Shown piece by piece: positions 46,611 through 58,340 of a DNA stretch of 64,000 nt. Location: the NCBI GenBank assembly GCA_000827495.1, contig KN817528.1, positions 310,001-374,000 of the forward strand. The letters are read 5' to 3'. The DNA is from Hypholoma sublateritium FD-334 SS-4. Lineage: Eukaryota; Basidiomycota; Agaricomycetes; Agaricales; Strophariaceae. Below the pieces are notes generated by a model. It had not been told where the DNA came from. It saw only the letters and a program-made list of their open reading frames with translations, and made no database searches. Numbering within the stretch: the first letter of the stretch is position 1; every line of letters begins with the position of its first letter. The translations under genes and the position numbers were made by a program.

Positions 46611-48043
46611 ATGTCCTCTTCTCCTTCGACAATTGCGGCAGACCTCGCTGAGGTCCTTATACTCAAGTAAGTGGTCTCCGTTCAAATATGCGAAACAAAA
46701 CACAATCTAAGCAAATCTGTTCCGTAAGTGCTGAAAGAGAGGTCAGACAATCTCTAAGCCTACAGGACTCACTAGATGCTGATGACCATCTCCCATAGCT
46801 AATTGGCCTCTTTTTAAGTTGGATGCTGTTCGGTGTCCTATGCAACCAAATCTGTAAGGCGCCTATTTATCTCCTATGGGGTGCACATTTTGATAAATCT
46901 AACCCTGAAGATCTGTATTGGAAATATGTCCCCAACAAACAGACATTTATGAAGATAATGGTGTACTCTATCTTTGTTCTGGATGCCCTTCAGACATTTC
47001 TTGTCACGGAAAACACTTTTCACGTATTTGGGGAACACTTTGGAGATATCGATGTCAGCAACGAAGTGGGTGTGACCTGGTTCGCTGTTCCTATCATGAG
47101 CGGTTTGGGTAAATTCCATCTCTACCTCAAAGTAACGTAGACCGTACTAATACTATCATCACCTTTCATAGTTGCTTCAATGGTGCAGAGTGTTTATGCG
47201 TATCGCATATATATGCTGTCTAAATCAAAAATCATATTTGCAAGCATAATATTGGTGTGTTGATTCAGTCCTTTTACGCTTGCATATTATTCATAAGGAA
47301 TGCCCGGGACCAGCTTTCGTCAGTCCAGCTTACGGGCGCCATCATGGTGGGAGTTGAGGCCAAAAACGCCGGAGTAATCACTGGAATACTGGGGGGGAAT
47401 GAGTCGCTGATTACGGCTGGAGTGAGCGCTCAAATTTCCCCGTACTGATCAAGGTCGTTAACTGTCGATTTTGTATGTAGATCTGGGAAGGAGGCAGTGC
47501 GCTTTGTGATATTATTATCGCGGTGGCCATGACACATTATGTACGTATGCGGACAAATGGCCAATGTGCAATCTTGACGCTAACCTATGGACCCCCAGCT
47601 GACCGTCCTGAATCGTGGAAACGGAAACCAAAAAATACACGATTTACTGAAGAAAATCGTTCGGCTCAGCATCGGGACAGGAGTAATTACTGGTAAGTGG
47701 TCCTTTCTGCTTGGATGCATCTTGCTCCGTTTCTGATGTTTCGACAGCTACGCTGGCACTTGTGACACTCGCCGTGGCATATATTCCGACCAGACAATCG
47801 TTCTGGATAACATGCGTCATGATCCTTGGGAAGGTGTACTCAAACTCCATCATGGTCGCGCTCAACAGCCGGTTGCGAATTGAGCCTAACTGCTTCTACC
47901 CACTATGGGAGAAATGCGATGCAGCGGCATGGCATGTTCCCCGTGGAGATACGCCCCTCGTCACTTTCTCCAGAAAGATTGTTATTACCCGCCCGGAGCA
48001 GGCGCGATTAGGATCCGTGTCGGGTTCTTTCTTGGAGGTGTAA
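46611..48043 (+). CDS. DUF6534-type seven-helix membrane protein
   Basis: Start ATG 46611 (MSSSPSTIAADLAEVLIL) and stop 48041-48043. The N-terminal helix reads LNWMLFGVLCNQIYLYWKYVP after splicing. Further helices: FMKIMVYSIFVLDALQTFLV, GVTWFAVPIMSGLVASMVQSVYAYRIYML, a helix near 47290-47360, IWEGGSALCDIIIAVAMTHYL, VITATLALVTLAVAYIP and ITCVMILGKVYSNSIMVALNSR. The ending K-V/L-Y-S-N-S-x-x-V/A-x-L-N-S/A-R is the hallmark of DUF6534, a large basidiomycete family of seven-helix proteins with no known function. A soluble tail of about 50 residues follows. It is a different family from the three tandem paralogues at 23-32 kb. Confidence 0.85.
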
Positions 48044-48904
48044 TGGATCTAGTGCGACACATTATCCGATATCGTCGCGCTCATCTAGAGGGCCGTGCGC
48101 CTTCGACCATTGTCTAATCTTTTTCAATACTGATAACTCATCCACGACGCTCGCTTCGTTACATTCATTCATCACTCGTTTACCTATCTACATATTGTAT
48201 CCACAAGTAATAACTGTAATCTACGGCACCACATGTATAACTTTATGATCTTTTATGACCTACTTAATCTCAAAATATGAATAACTTTTGAACGTCTGAA
48301 CAATGTCTCGTGCATAAGAGGTCCCCTCCATAGATATTGACAGAAGTAGTATTATTTGATTCGACGCTGAGATGTACCATTATCTAAGTAATAACCGCAT
48401 AACGAGAACGAGAAAGGGCGCGAGAATAAGGAAGTACAAATCGACTCCGCCGCTATATAATTATCGACCAAGAATGGGTGCAGAGGAGCGTCAAGGCGAA
48501 AGACTGTTCAAGGACGACGGCGAGGCAACGTGGGCAAGTATAGTAGCCGTGCGCAGGACGGGGAGGAGTGCAGTCAAGGAGCGTCGTGGGCGTGCAGAGA
48601 CAGCAATGCGAGAGCGTGGCAAACGATGGTGGTGGTGATGGTAGCACAATGCATCGAGAATGCGGCGGTATGACAGGGGGCCCAATACAATGAAAATGGG
48701 TGAACAGAATATATGTAGGGCGCAGACACAAATAATTGACCATTATAAAACGAGGGGCAAAAAGAAAAAAAACGGAAACAAAGAAAGATGAAAGGAAAGA
48801 TATATATTGTCGTATCGCAGAATAGTTGGTAAGATTATAACAAGCATCGTGAAGTCGTGATCCGAGCTAACCTAGCCATGGTCAGCCGTCCGCCATCCAA
48901 GGTC
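48044..48904. other. Convergent 3' regions, DUF6534 and SUN genes
   Basis: 861 bp. A frame at 48372-48638 (plus) and frames at 48453-48743 (minus) have no family motif and are not supported. The stretch near 48758-48795 is purine-rich. Confidence 0.45.
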
Positions 48905-51900
48905 CTAAGGCTCCTCCGCATACGGCAACGAGATGGCGCCCATCTTTTGCCCGTGCACGCGGAACCGGTACAGACACGTATACTCCTTGCGGCCCCAGTT
49001 GTCGAGCACGCGCAGCACAACGACCCCAAAGTCAATGCCCAGGTTCCTGATCTCGGGGTCGACAGGGAACGTCTGCACATGGTTAGGCGCCTCGATGTCG
49101 TACGCGAACCGCGCAAGCCGGACGTAATCCACGTCCGTGGGGAGGCTCTCTGGATACTCTTCCTCCTCCTGCTCGCCCGCCTCCCTGCGCGCGGCCTGGG
49201 TAGCCTTCCACGCGTCGTACCGCTGGAGGTTGTCCGCGCCCTCGACGAGGCCCCACACCTCCATACGCTTCGGCGCGGTCTCCATATCGAACGCGACCTC
49301 CTTCGAGATGTGGTCGATCGTGATCTCCTCGATGTACGCAGGTGCAACGAGCATGACGCCCAGCTGGCCCTCGGTACCCGCGAACGGCCAGCAGCGCCCG
49401 GGGTGTGTGTCATGGTGCAGCGCCGTGATCGGCGGCAGGAAGCCGAAGTAGCCCTTCCCGGTGAACAGGCCCGCGATCTGGCTTCCGAGGCCCTTGGGCC
49501 GCAGCTCGAGGGCGGGCGAGGTGAGCGCGGGGATGACGCGCGCACCGGCGGAGTGCATGGCGAAGTCCGCCTTGGCGATACCGTCCTTCTCGATGCGCGA
49601 GACCGCATTATCGACGAGTTGGGTGATCAGCGCAGATACGTCCTGACCGTCGACGGATTTGATGCGCAGGTCCGCGTTCGCACCCGTGGCGGGTTTGCTC
49701 CACCACCCAGTGGCTGGGACCTGAGGCGCAGCAGGCGCGGCTGGAGTGACTGCGAGTGCCTTCTTCCCGAGCTCCAGCGCTTCCCTCGCACTGCCCTCGA
49801 CGCCTGCGATGCGTTCCTCGAATGCATAGAGCTTCGCACGTGCCTCCTCGTCCACGCCACCGGAAGGCGTCCGCTGCTTCTCCTCCTGTCGCTTCTGCTG
49901 GATCGCAATTTGAGACTGAAGGATCTCCATTTCTTGTCGGACCGCCCCAATTGTCCGGCTAACCGCGTCCTGTGCCATGGCCTCGGCACTGCGCGTCTTC
50001 TTCGTCTCATCCGACAAGCGACTTTCGAGGGAGCTGATGCGGTCGAGCAGCTTAACAAACCCTCTTGCGCCTTCGTCCGTCTTTGACTTGGTGCGCTCGT
50101 TGTCGGCCGATAATCCGGTCAAAGTACTCTCGATGCGCACAAGTCGGTCTGATATCTCGCCAATGTTGGCGGGAGGGACTTCTGGGGCATGGTATACGGG
50201 TGTGCGGGAGGGGAAGGACAAGCTAGGAAGGTATGAAGGGAGGGACGCGTTGTGGAGCATGTACCACGAGCCAAAGAGGACTACTCCAGGTATCAAGATT
50301 GGCAGCAAAGGCCCTGCTCCACGAACCCATCCAAACGGACGGCGTATAAGCGCGTCGAATATCCTGCCGAGGGCATTGCCAATATAAAAGCCCAATGCGG
50401 TTAAAATCGAGAAGAAGCCTGATACCGTAAGGAAGAATAACCGCGCAGTAAAATGCACGATGCTTCCCAGGAACCCGCCTATTGAGAATGCAGGTGAACG
50501 TGAAGAGATGGGGCCAGGCGTTCGTGAGCGGGATCGTCGCTGGTGTGAGGATTGCCTTATCGACTCTGGCGCCTTCACCGGGAGTCGTTGCTCTTCTTCG
50601 GGTATTTCTGGAATAGAATCGAGGCCCTGTTCCATTGAAGTCATGGTTTCATCCATAGTTTGATCTCGAGGCTCCCGGGATAATCGGGATGCAGATCCTA
50701 CATTGGATGCAGGCGGATTCGACCCGCGCGTCATAGACGCTCGCAATATTGTTGTCGTCGACTTCATAGGAATTTCAGAGAGATCCAAGCATTCGAAGGG
50801 AAAAGACAGCATACCACTTCTACACTCTCGTCCTCTTCACTTCCACTAAACTCGTCAGGACCTCCGTCCGGACCGTTTTTCGCGCCCCCAGCGGTTGCCT
50901 TTTTAGGTCTCCTCCGCTTCTTGCTATTCCCAACGACAGGTAAGCTTGTCAAGGGCCCGCCGTGGCCGCCTTTCGTTGTTTTTCTTTTCTTCCGTTTACC
51001 GTCATCACTTGAATATTCTGATACTTCGTCCTCTGATTGTGTGGGTTTGTACGCTTTGTTATCCACAGATATACGCCCTTTCTTCGCGGCTCTTTTGCTA
51101 GCCAAAAAGGCACTTTCCTCTTCTCTATAGCTGTAACTCGACTCATTACCGTCACGCCCGTTCGCTGGTGGATGCTCCTGGGACTGGTCGTGTTCATGAG
51201 ACATATTTTCGGGTTCATGAGAGCGTTGGCGGACATAGAACGCGGCAGCTCCTATCGCTTGTTTGGCGATGTTCATGCCAACCTCGAAAGGACTCTTGCC
51301 GCGTACATTCCGGTCTTCCTCGCCTTCCGAATCGGGCACAAGATGAACTTGGGACTTTGAGTGTGGTTTACGGTTCTGAGAACTGACGGGAGGACGCCCG
51401 AGCTTGTTGGGAGGTGGTGCGAGTCTGCGCGGGCCCGATGCGGTGTGCGGGGCGGCTGTTTCAAACTCGACAGATGTACTGCGCGGTACTCCAGGGGCAC
51501 GGGACGATGTAGACGCCCAGGAGCTGTTGTGTGTGCTCATGTCGGAGCTGGCGGCTTGGTTAAAGGCGGTGGCGATATTCACAGAGGTGTCTTTGACACT
51601 CCACTTCTCTGGCTTGGGGGGCGATGTGATGATTTTCGGGCCGCCTGGACGGACGGGAGCTGTTTCTCGCTGTTTTAGGCGTGCGAATCGAACAAGGGCC
51701 GGTTCGTTCTCTTGGTCGTCGCCGTCGTTCTCGTGCGCTTGGGACCTGTTTCTGTCGCGTGAGGGAGACGTGGGTTTCGGAGGAGATCGTGAGCCGAGCG
51801 CTGGTGCGCTGTAGGTGGCACGGCACAACATCAGCGGCCGTACAGTAAATATAGAAACAGCGAGCTCACCCGTAAGCGTAGGATGGTCGGGCGTCGTCGG

Positions 51901-51979
51901 CAGTGGATGCTGGTTTGCCGAGAAAAGCTTCGCGATCGAGACGTCTGCCTTGACCTAAAGGTGTGCTCGAAAATGACAT
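48905..51979 (-). CDS. SUN-domain nuclear envelope protein (Sad1/UNC-84 family)
   Basis: Start ATG 51979 (MSFSSTPLGQGRRLDREAF) and stop 48905. The N-terminus is long, basic and disordered, with likely nuclear localisation stretches (GKRKKRKTTKGG, NSKKRRRPKKA). Two hydrophobic segments follow (LFFLTVSGFFSILTALGFYI and PILIPGVVLFGSWYML), then a luminal coiled coil (about 50100-49800) and the C-terminal SUN domain with GRCWPFAGTEGQLGVMLV, ITIDHI, GLVEGADNLQRYDAW, LGIDFGVVVLRVLDNWGRKEYTCLYRFRVHG. SUN proteins span the inner nuclear membrane and pair with KASH proteins to tie the spindle pole body to the nucleus. The last exon of about 1.9 kb is free of introns. Confidence 0.93.
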
Positions 51980-52513
51980 GTAACGAGGCCAGACAGTATA
52001 TTGTGTGCCACGCGGATGTCAGCAGGATGGTTGATGTATGATGCGGTGGGTCGCAGCGTGTGCAGCGTGATAAGAGGGGGAGGAGGAAGGCTGGACAGCG
52101 ATGCCAAAACCAGATCAAAGCGCGTTGCGTGTGCTTGGCTCTATTTGGCTACCACTGGAACACGTGCATTGTTGCCACACGACATTGTTCGCGACGCGCT
52201 TGTTGATTCCACCCCAATTTGTACGTTCGGCCGTGGCCATGTCGCAACGAACAATGCTCAGCCAATTTACAAGGTGGTTCCATCCCAGTGGCCAGGTGGC
52301 TCGTTCTCTGTGGCTTCAAGGCAACTTTGAATATGCTCAGGCCGCTGAGGTTAGGCGTGCTCAGACTCGGAGATAACTTTACAACGCATTCAAATTCAAT
52401 TGGGGGTATAATCAAATGAATGTGAAGATTACAAGACTCTAAGGTACGGATGCACACATACATACGAGAACGCATTTCTACGCCGATATAATTTACTGGT
52501 CTCTGCTTAGGGC
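51980..52513. other. SUN gene promoter and alkaline phosphatase 3' region
   Basis: 534 bp without a coding frame I can support. Confidence 0.4.
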
Positions 52514-55500
52514 TTAGGCTTCTGCGAGACCAAGGGCGTCCGCGATCTTGAAGAAGATATCAACGCTGCTGTCTATGTGCCACACGATTTGTCAGACACG
52601 GGAACAACGCGGGGAGACTCCAGGCTACGCAAAGAGATGACTTACAGACACCGCGGAAAGCCTCTGAGCCAGGGCCGTTGGCGAAGACGGAGACGTCTGT
52701 ATGACACTTCTTAGCGCCCTTCAAAAAAAAACGCTCACATAGACGTACCTTGGAGCGAGTGAACACCTTGAGCCTCATCGACGCCAATGGTCCCAGGAAC
52801 GTTGAAGCCTTAATGCGTGGATTATTTATAAGCGACGAGGACCGAAGAAACGCAGCAAGATCATACCATCGGTGTTGTCTGTGGGGTTGACAACATATCC
52901 GCTACTACTAGAGACCGCAGGGACACGGGGTCCTTTGGTGTTGAGGGTGTAACTCTCGCGACTAAGTGAGAAAAATGTACTCAGTATTTTACACTTCTTG
53001 GAAAAATCTGTCTATAGCGCTTACTGGTCGGGGTTGGCACCGAAACCGGCGGCGAAAGCGTAGCGTGGGTTCCACTGAACAGGGAAATTAGGTCCCTCAC
53101 TTCCGTAGACGATGGTATTGTTGTTGGGGAGCGAGCCTTCGGCCACGGTGTATCCACTCAGACCTGAGGCAGCATAGGTGCCGACTAGTAAACTAATTAG
53201 TACATGGAGCACGACTTTTTTTTTGATAAACTTACCGGCGCCTCTCTTCTTGCGATCGTCAGTTTGCGCGGCGAGATATTTGGTATCAGCTCCACCGAAG
53301 ACATCCTGAACGATAGGTGAGAAAGTCGCATTAGTAAGGGAAAGTAAGAATGTTATTGTACTTACAAATCCATGTCCATGATCTGCAGTCACGACAATGA
53401 GAGTGTTTTCATATTCTCCAATGGCTTTGAGATCTATCATAAATCACATTCAGCTCTAGTTCCCTTTTATCAGATATGTATTCCTTACGAGCGATGGAAG
53501 CACGGATGGTATCGTCCAGCTCAAGCAATTCACCAAGCGCACGGTCATAGTCAAGGACGTGCATCATCTACATTTCTCGTTGAGTAAACCAGATTAAACC
53601 AAGAGGTCCCGGATAGCTGACCTTGTCAATGCTCGCAGCCTCAGACCTGGGCAAAACATCTTTCAGTCGGGTCCCAGCACAGATAATCTTACCCAACTCA
53701 CATCATGAACCAGCCCTGGCCGTTCTTGGTCCTGGCCTGCAAGATATCAATGGCCTTCAAAGTCATGTCCTTCAATCCCGGCTGGTCAGTAGCATCGGAG
53801 CCATCGCCAATGGGGCTATTCTTCAGTCCGCTCAGGTTGTCTCGCAAGACCTATAAATAGTTTAGCGCCGTGCTCCCAACGAACTAAGAATAGCTCTCAC
53901 ATGGCGGTCGATCCACTTCGCCCTGAGCATAAAAGTCAGCTACATTTCCTATTTAAGAATCGCGAAGAGTACGGGCTTACATGTTTCCAGCTAAAACCAG
54001 AAAGAATGAGCTTAGGTGCAGCGTAAAAGTATAGGAACGGCTTACTGGAGAAGATGCCGAGCGTCTTCGCCTTGGTGCCCGCGGCTTGGAGCGCGGTGTT
54101 GTTGTTGACGACGGTGTAGCCTTTCGCCTGGAACGCCTTGTAATAATCAGCGCCCCCGGGCGACCCGCTACCTGCGATAAATTGTTCGGCTCCACCACTG
54201 TGGGCAGGTAATCAGCCGTGATAATAGTGAGGAAATATAGGTGCGTACCCAAAGAGCACATCGGGCATTTGGCAGCTGGTGGGCCATGCGAGAGTGGAAT
54301 TCACAGTGGTTGCGTTGTTGAGAAACTCGGTGACAATGGATGCATACTGGGAGCCTAGTTTCAAATAATTTGTTGAGAGGTCCTACACGATGCAACTCCG
54401 AAATCATACTCACGATCGCGAGTATGGGAACAAAGAGCGGCTGGTTTCGAGAGAAACATTCAGGGGCCAGTTCAAACATACAGCTTCAGAGTGACGCACC
54501 GGGAGTGGCATCAGCGATGAATGCAGTAGACACGATTCCGAGCGCTCCTCCATCCCGCCGCCTGCGGAAGAGTTCAGCGAGAGTCTCCACCTTCGGATCA
54601 TCTAAGGAGTTTTTGCTCTGATGGTGGCAGTCAGCGACCTACACGTTTACATGAATGCTTTCAGTAGGAACTCACGCTATCTGCGTAGACGCCAAGTGCG
54701 TTGACGCTGGATTTCTTGCCGGTGTAGAGGGCAGTAGCAGAGTTGGCGGAATCCGTGATGAAGGAGTCGACGGAGTGGGTCATTTGGCTAAGATACAAAC
54801 GACGATCAGCGCGTATCACCTGGAAACGCAGATGTCAGAACGCACTGTCCAAGGTTATCCATTTGATCCATCTGCATCAGACTTTGATATTTGCCGTTGA
54901 TAGATTTGTGAGCAATCAAGCGAGCCGCGGTGATCATGGGTTGGGTCATTCCTGGAAGAGAAATCAGGGCGCTGGACTGAAGCACCGCTGGGGAAAGACT
55001 TACCATCTCCGATGAACAAGAGCACGTTCTTAGCCCTGCGCGATGTGACAGGCTCGCGGACAAGCCAGTTGGCAACTGTCGTTGTGCCACCGTTATATGT
55101 GAGCTTCGCGGTGTACGTCCCTGGCTGATAAAAAAACAGTAAGTATGAGATAGTAGGAAGTAGTCGTCGTTTCGTTTCTGAAGTACCTTGGTGAGAGAGA
55201 GCTAAAAGAAATTCGAGTCAGTCCGAGGGCCAAATTAAAATGTGCAGACGAAACAGACCGCGCGGTAGGCCTTGGAGGCAACGTTCACCACAACAGGCGT
55301 TCCGGAATCCTTAGCGAAAAGGTCTTCATAATAGCTGAGAGAACCATCAGCGAGATCCTCGTGCACACAACGAATAAACCATACGAGAATGACCACTTCT
55401 CCAACGCTGAATTAGAAATTTTGAAGTATTTTGTGACATCGGAGCATGCTTCCTTCCCTCGCTGGATACACAGAGAGAAGGTCTCGTTGGGGACGCCGTT

Positions 55501-55713
55501 GTTCGAGGCTTCCGTGCCGTTGAGCGGCGCGTGGATCTCCAACCGGATGTCGAACAACTGTCCAGCCAAGAAATCTGTCTGGTCTGGAGGGAAGATACAC
55601 CCAAGGGTAGGACATGTCCCCAGGCGCTGGAAAGTCTGCGCAGAGACGAGACTGGCACCGATGAGACCGACGAGATAGACAGAAGTCCTGATGGACATTG
55701 AAACAGCCTTCAT
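52514..55713 (-). CDS. Secreted alkaline phosphatase
   Basis: Start ATG 55713 gives a signal peptide (MKAVSMSIRTSVYLVGLIGASLVSA); stop at 52514 after ALGLAEA. An N-terminal beta-rich domain of about 130 residues precedes the phosphatase fold: KNVLLFIGDGMT (metal aspartate), VDSFITDSANSATALYTG (nucleophile serine), KAIDILQA, FMMSEAASIDKMMH (metal ligands), NTLIVVTADHGHGF, and HSLTDVSVFANGPGS (zinc histidine). The order matches the PhoA-type alkaline phosphatase family, which releases phosphate from monoesters outside the cell or in the vacuole. About 18 short exons are needed. The upstream region has four GCCAAG sites, and Rim20 lies about 2.6 kb further on. Confidence 0.93.
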
Positions 55714-57166
55714 AGGAGCACACACGAGGCGTCGGGGGAGGACTCTCGATTGTGGTTACCATTGGGACGGTCTTATACTTGGCCGGCACTCAGGCCGTCA
55801 CAAAATATTAAAGTTAGACACGTTCGCCAGCGAGAAGGAGAGAAAGCACAAGCACACGACGAGTAGGCCGCTATAGGCCACCATCCGTGCCAAGGCCTAA
55901 CTCACTGGCAACACTTGAGCAACACACATGATAATAAGCCACCAACCGGGCGAACAAATAAGTATGCACTGCGGCACACATAGACGTACATCAGGAACAG
56001 ATCTGATAGCCAGAAGCACATCCTCCACCGATCCACCTATTAGGAAGGCACGAGGAAAGGCGACGAAGCACGTTGATATTGAATTTCATCCCTTGAAATA
56101 TCGGCATGCCTGCTACCGCTGGGGTGGGGTAGCAGCTAGAAGCGAAGGTAATAATATTCTGGCAGAATTAACGAAGTAGATAGGGGTGGTGAGTACTTAA
56201 GTCAATAACGGGAGCTCAGAAACATAGACGGACTATATGTTTGCAGATTCAAAGAAAGCCTGAAGAAAGCGGGGTAGTACAAGCTTGTAGAATTTATGTC
56301 GTGAGTTGAATTCGACGAACGTGCCTCAACGCTATTAGAACAACTGACGGCATATTGATGCTAGGTACGATATCCTTTTCCGCTGTTGGGCCTTGGCACA
56401 CTTGTGGATGCCAAGTAGTAGAAATCATGCGCATTGCGGCGAACGAGCCTGTCGGTGGAACATGGATCTATTCTTAGAAATGCAATTCTTCAGGCAACTT
56501 GCTGGTTCAACGTTGCCTTGACGATTTTATACAGTAGTTGAGAAGTCTGAATTTTGGATAATATCGAAAAAATGGGAGGTGATGGAACAAAAACTAATCG
56601 GCAATACGGAACTGCTGGCATACAATATGAATATCAGAAACTCACGAGAAAATAGGCTGGAGGGGTGTGGTGTGCGAAGCTGGCGGAAGCTCAGATTTGA
56701 AAGGATGACGTTGGGATGAAGCCAGAAAAATTGTGAGCGTGTTGAACCCTTCAATGATACAATTAGATTAGGTTGTATCCGAGACTTGCGCTGAGTCTCG
56801 GGGTATGAGTTATCGTAAAATGGAAGGATTTCAAACGAGGAGTTGATGCGTGTTCGTACTCTGTTGCAAGTGATGGTACCAAGATGGTAATATGGTAGAA
56901 CTTCAAACACGAGTAAGAACTTGCCGCCGGTCGATCAAAATTCTTGAGGGCGGGAATGTCCGAAAGCCTTCATCCTCACCTTTGAATTCTGGTGGCAGTA
57001 GGGTTTGGAGGTCTGGGAGTGTAAATCATTTTAGTAGTCTTTTCCATACCACATGATTTTGTTCGTAAAAACAGCTTCCTATTTCAGGGTACAACTTTGG
57101 AAGCTGGGCATCTTCAAAAGCCTTGTACATGCGTGTTGTAGACCGGACCCAGTGGGCCATTTGGAT
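55714..57166. promoter_or_regulatory. Upstream region of alkaline phosphatase with PacC/Rim101-type sites
   Basis: GCCAAG, matching the PacC consensus GCCARG, is found at 55889-55894 and 56410-56415 on the plus strand, and at 55778-55783 and 56392-56397 on the minus strand. GTGCCAAGGCC occurs twice, in opposite orientation. Control by the alkaline-pH pathway is inferred. The frame at 56527-56910 has no motif and is not annotated. Confidence 0.45.
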
Positions 57167-57858
57167 TTATCTCCAGCATCTATTGTAAGTTTGTAAATGC
57201 CTGTCATCGAAGACAATGGCCTGAGGAATGAACTTACAAGAGACTGTAGTGTTCAGAAACTGCGTGTTCAGATCCTCCAAACGCCACACGACACCCGTCG
57301 CTAATGAACGCACGTGTAAAGAATCGATAAGTAACTAAACATTTTTGAGCAAAAAGTAACTTACAGATGTTTTCCAGCTTTCCCGGGAACTTGGACGCCT
57401 TTGACAGGGGCAACGGCGTGGAATAACAAGGCACCGTTCTCCTCGTAGCCCCCTGCGACGGGTCTCCTCCCCTCTGGGATGACGCCATGAGATGCCTGTA
57501 CCCATTCCATCTCGTGGGGCCTGAAAGGCAGAAGGTCGTAGCGCCCTTGGTGTCCACGCTCGCCCCCGCCATACGGAAAAGAAGCGAATGGTTGCAGATG
57601 CGGTCCGATCTTGCATGGTTGCACCGATTTCTCCATTAACGCAGAGCCAATGTACACTGGCGACACCCCGTCTGCGTCGCGGAAAGGAGGCTCGCCAAGT
57701 TCCTGCAGATTCTGAGGGAATGGCCTATCTGTCGACAAAGGGATTCTGTAGCCAGATGGAGGAGGAGGGTCTTGATATTGATGAGGAGCATTAGGTGGAG
57801 TTGGGAATCCACTCTCGAAGGCCTGTCCCGGAGCCTCAGGGAAAACAGGACCAGACAT
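57167..57858 (-). CDS. DM9-repeat protein (DUF3421 type)
   Basis: Start ATG 57858 (MSGPVFPEAPG) and stop 57167. The first ~50 residues are proline-rich. Two DM9 repeats follow: a degenerate one (YIGSALMEKSVQPCKIGPHL, FPYGGGERGHQGRYDLL) and a better one (WVQASHGVIPEGRRPVAGGY, LLFHAVAPVKGVQVPGKAGKHL, then DGCRVAFGGSEHAVSEHYSLLCWR after two introns). The motifs PGK and YGG/FGG-x-E are the DM9 landmarks. Some animal DM9 proteins bind mannose; the fungal ones have no known role. No signal peptide is seen, so it is likely cytosolic. Confidence 0.8.
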
Positions 57859-58340
57859 GATATGCAGTATTGTCTTCGAATTGAAAATAGTAGGTGGAAG
57901 GTGAGCCGTAACCGGGGGGATCCAGAGGCGTGATTACTTTTACTCCGTGAGTCGTGGACTTATCAGATCTGTTGTTTTACCTCTTCTTGTATGTGTGAAC
58001 GATCCGAATCCGACGAACTGAAGGAATCGGGGGAATCCGGCGCACTTTTTCGCAGCAGGCCACGGTAACTGCTAGCAACTGCGCTCCGACAAGCACGCCT
58101 CTAGGTTTGGTTGTCGCCAAAATGGCATTTACTAGAATGTAATTCTCATAGCACTCAGCACATTCGAGTGGTGCAATTTTTGTAAGTGCAACGCAGCATA
58201 GCATTGAGTCACAGAGCCTGGGATTATTGTTGTACAATACGGTATACCTTGTGCAATTGGTGATTTCGGAACGGCGTGAAATGGAGAGAAATGAATGTCT
58301 AGAGCTCTGCGAAGCAATGCTGGCAGTGGGAATCTCCTTT
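57859..58340. other. DM9 promoter and Rim20 3' region
   Basis: 482 bp. A minus-strand frame at 57977-58420 runs on from the Rim20 3' end without a motif; not annotated. Confidence 0.45.

Noticed and set aside
48857..50086. 409-codon open frame on the plus strand
   Set aside because: It is the antisense shadow of the SUN-domain exon; the composition is R/L/V-rich, with no motif.
56527..56910. 127-codon minus-strand frame downstream of the DM9 gene
   Set aside because: No domain, no signal peptide, F/S/I-rich composition typical of AT-rich untranslated sequence.
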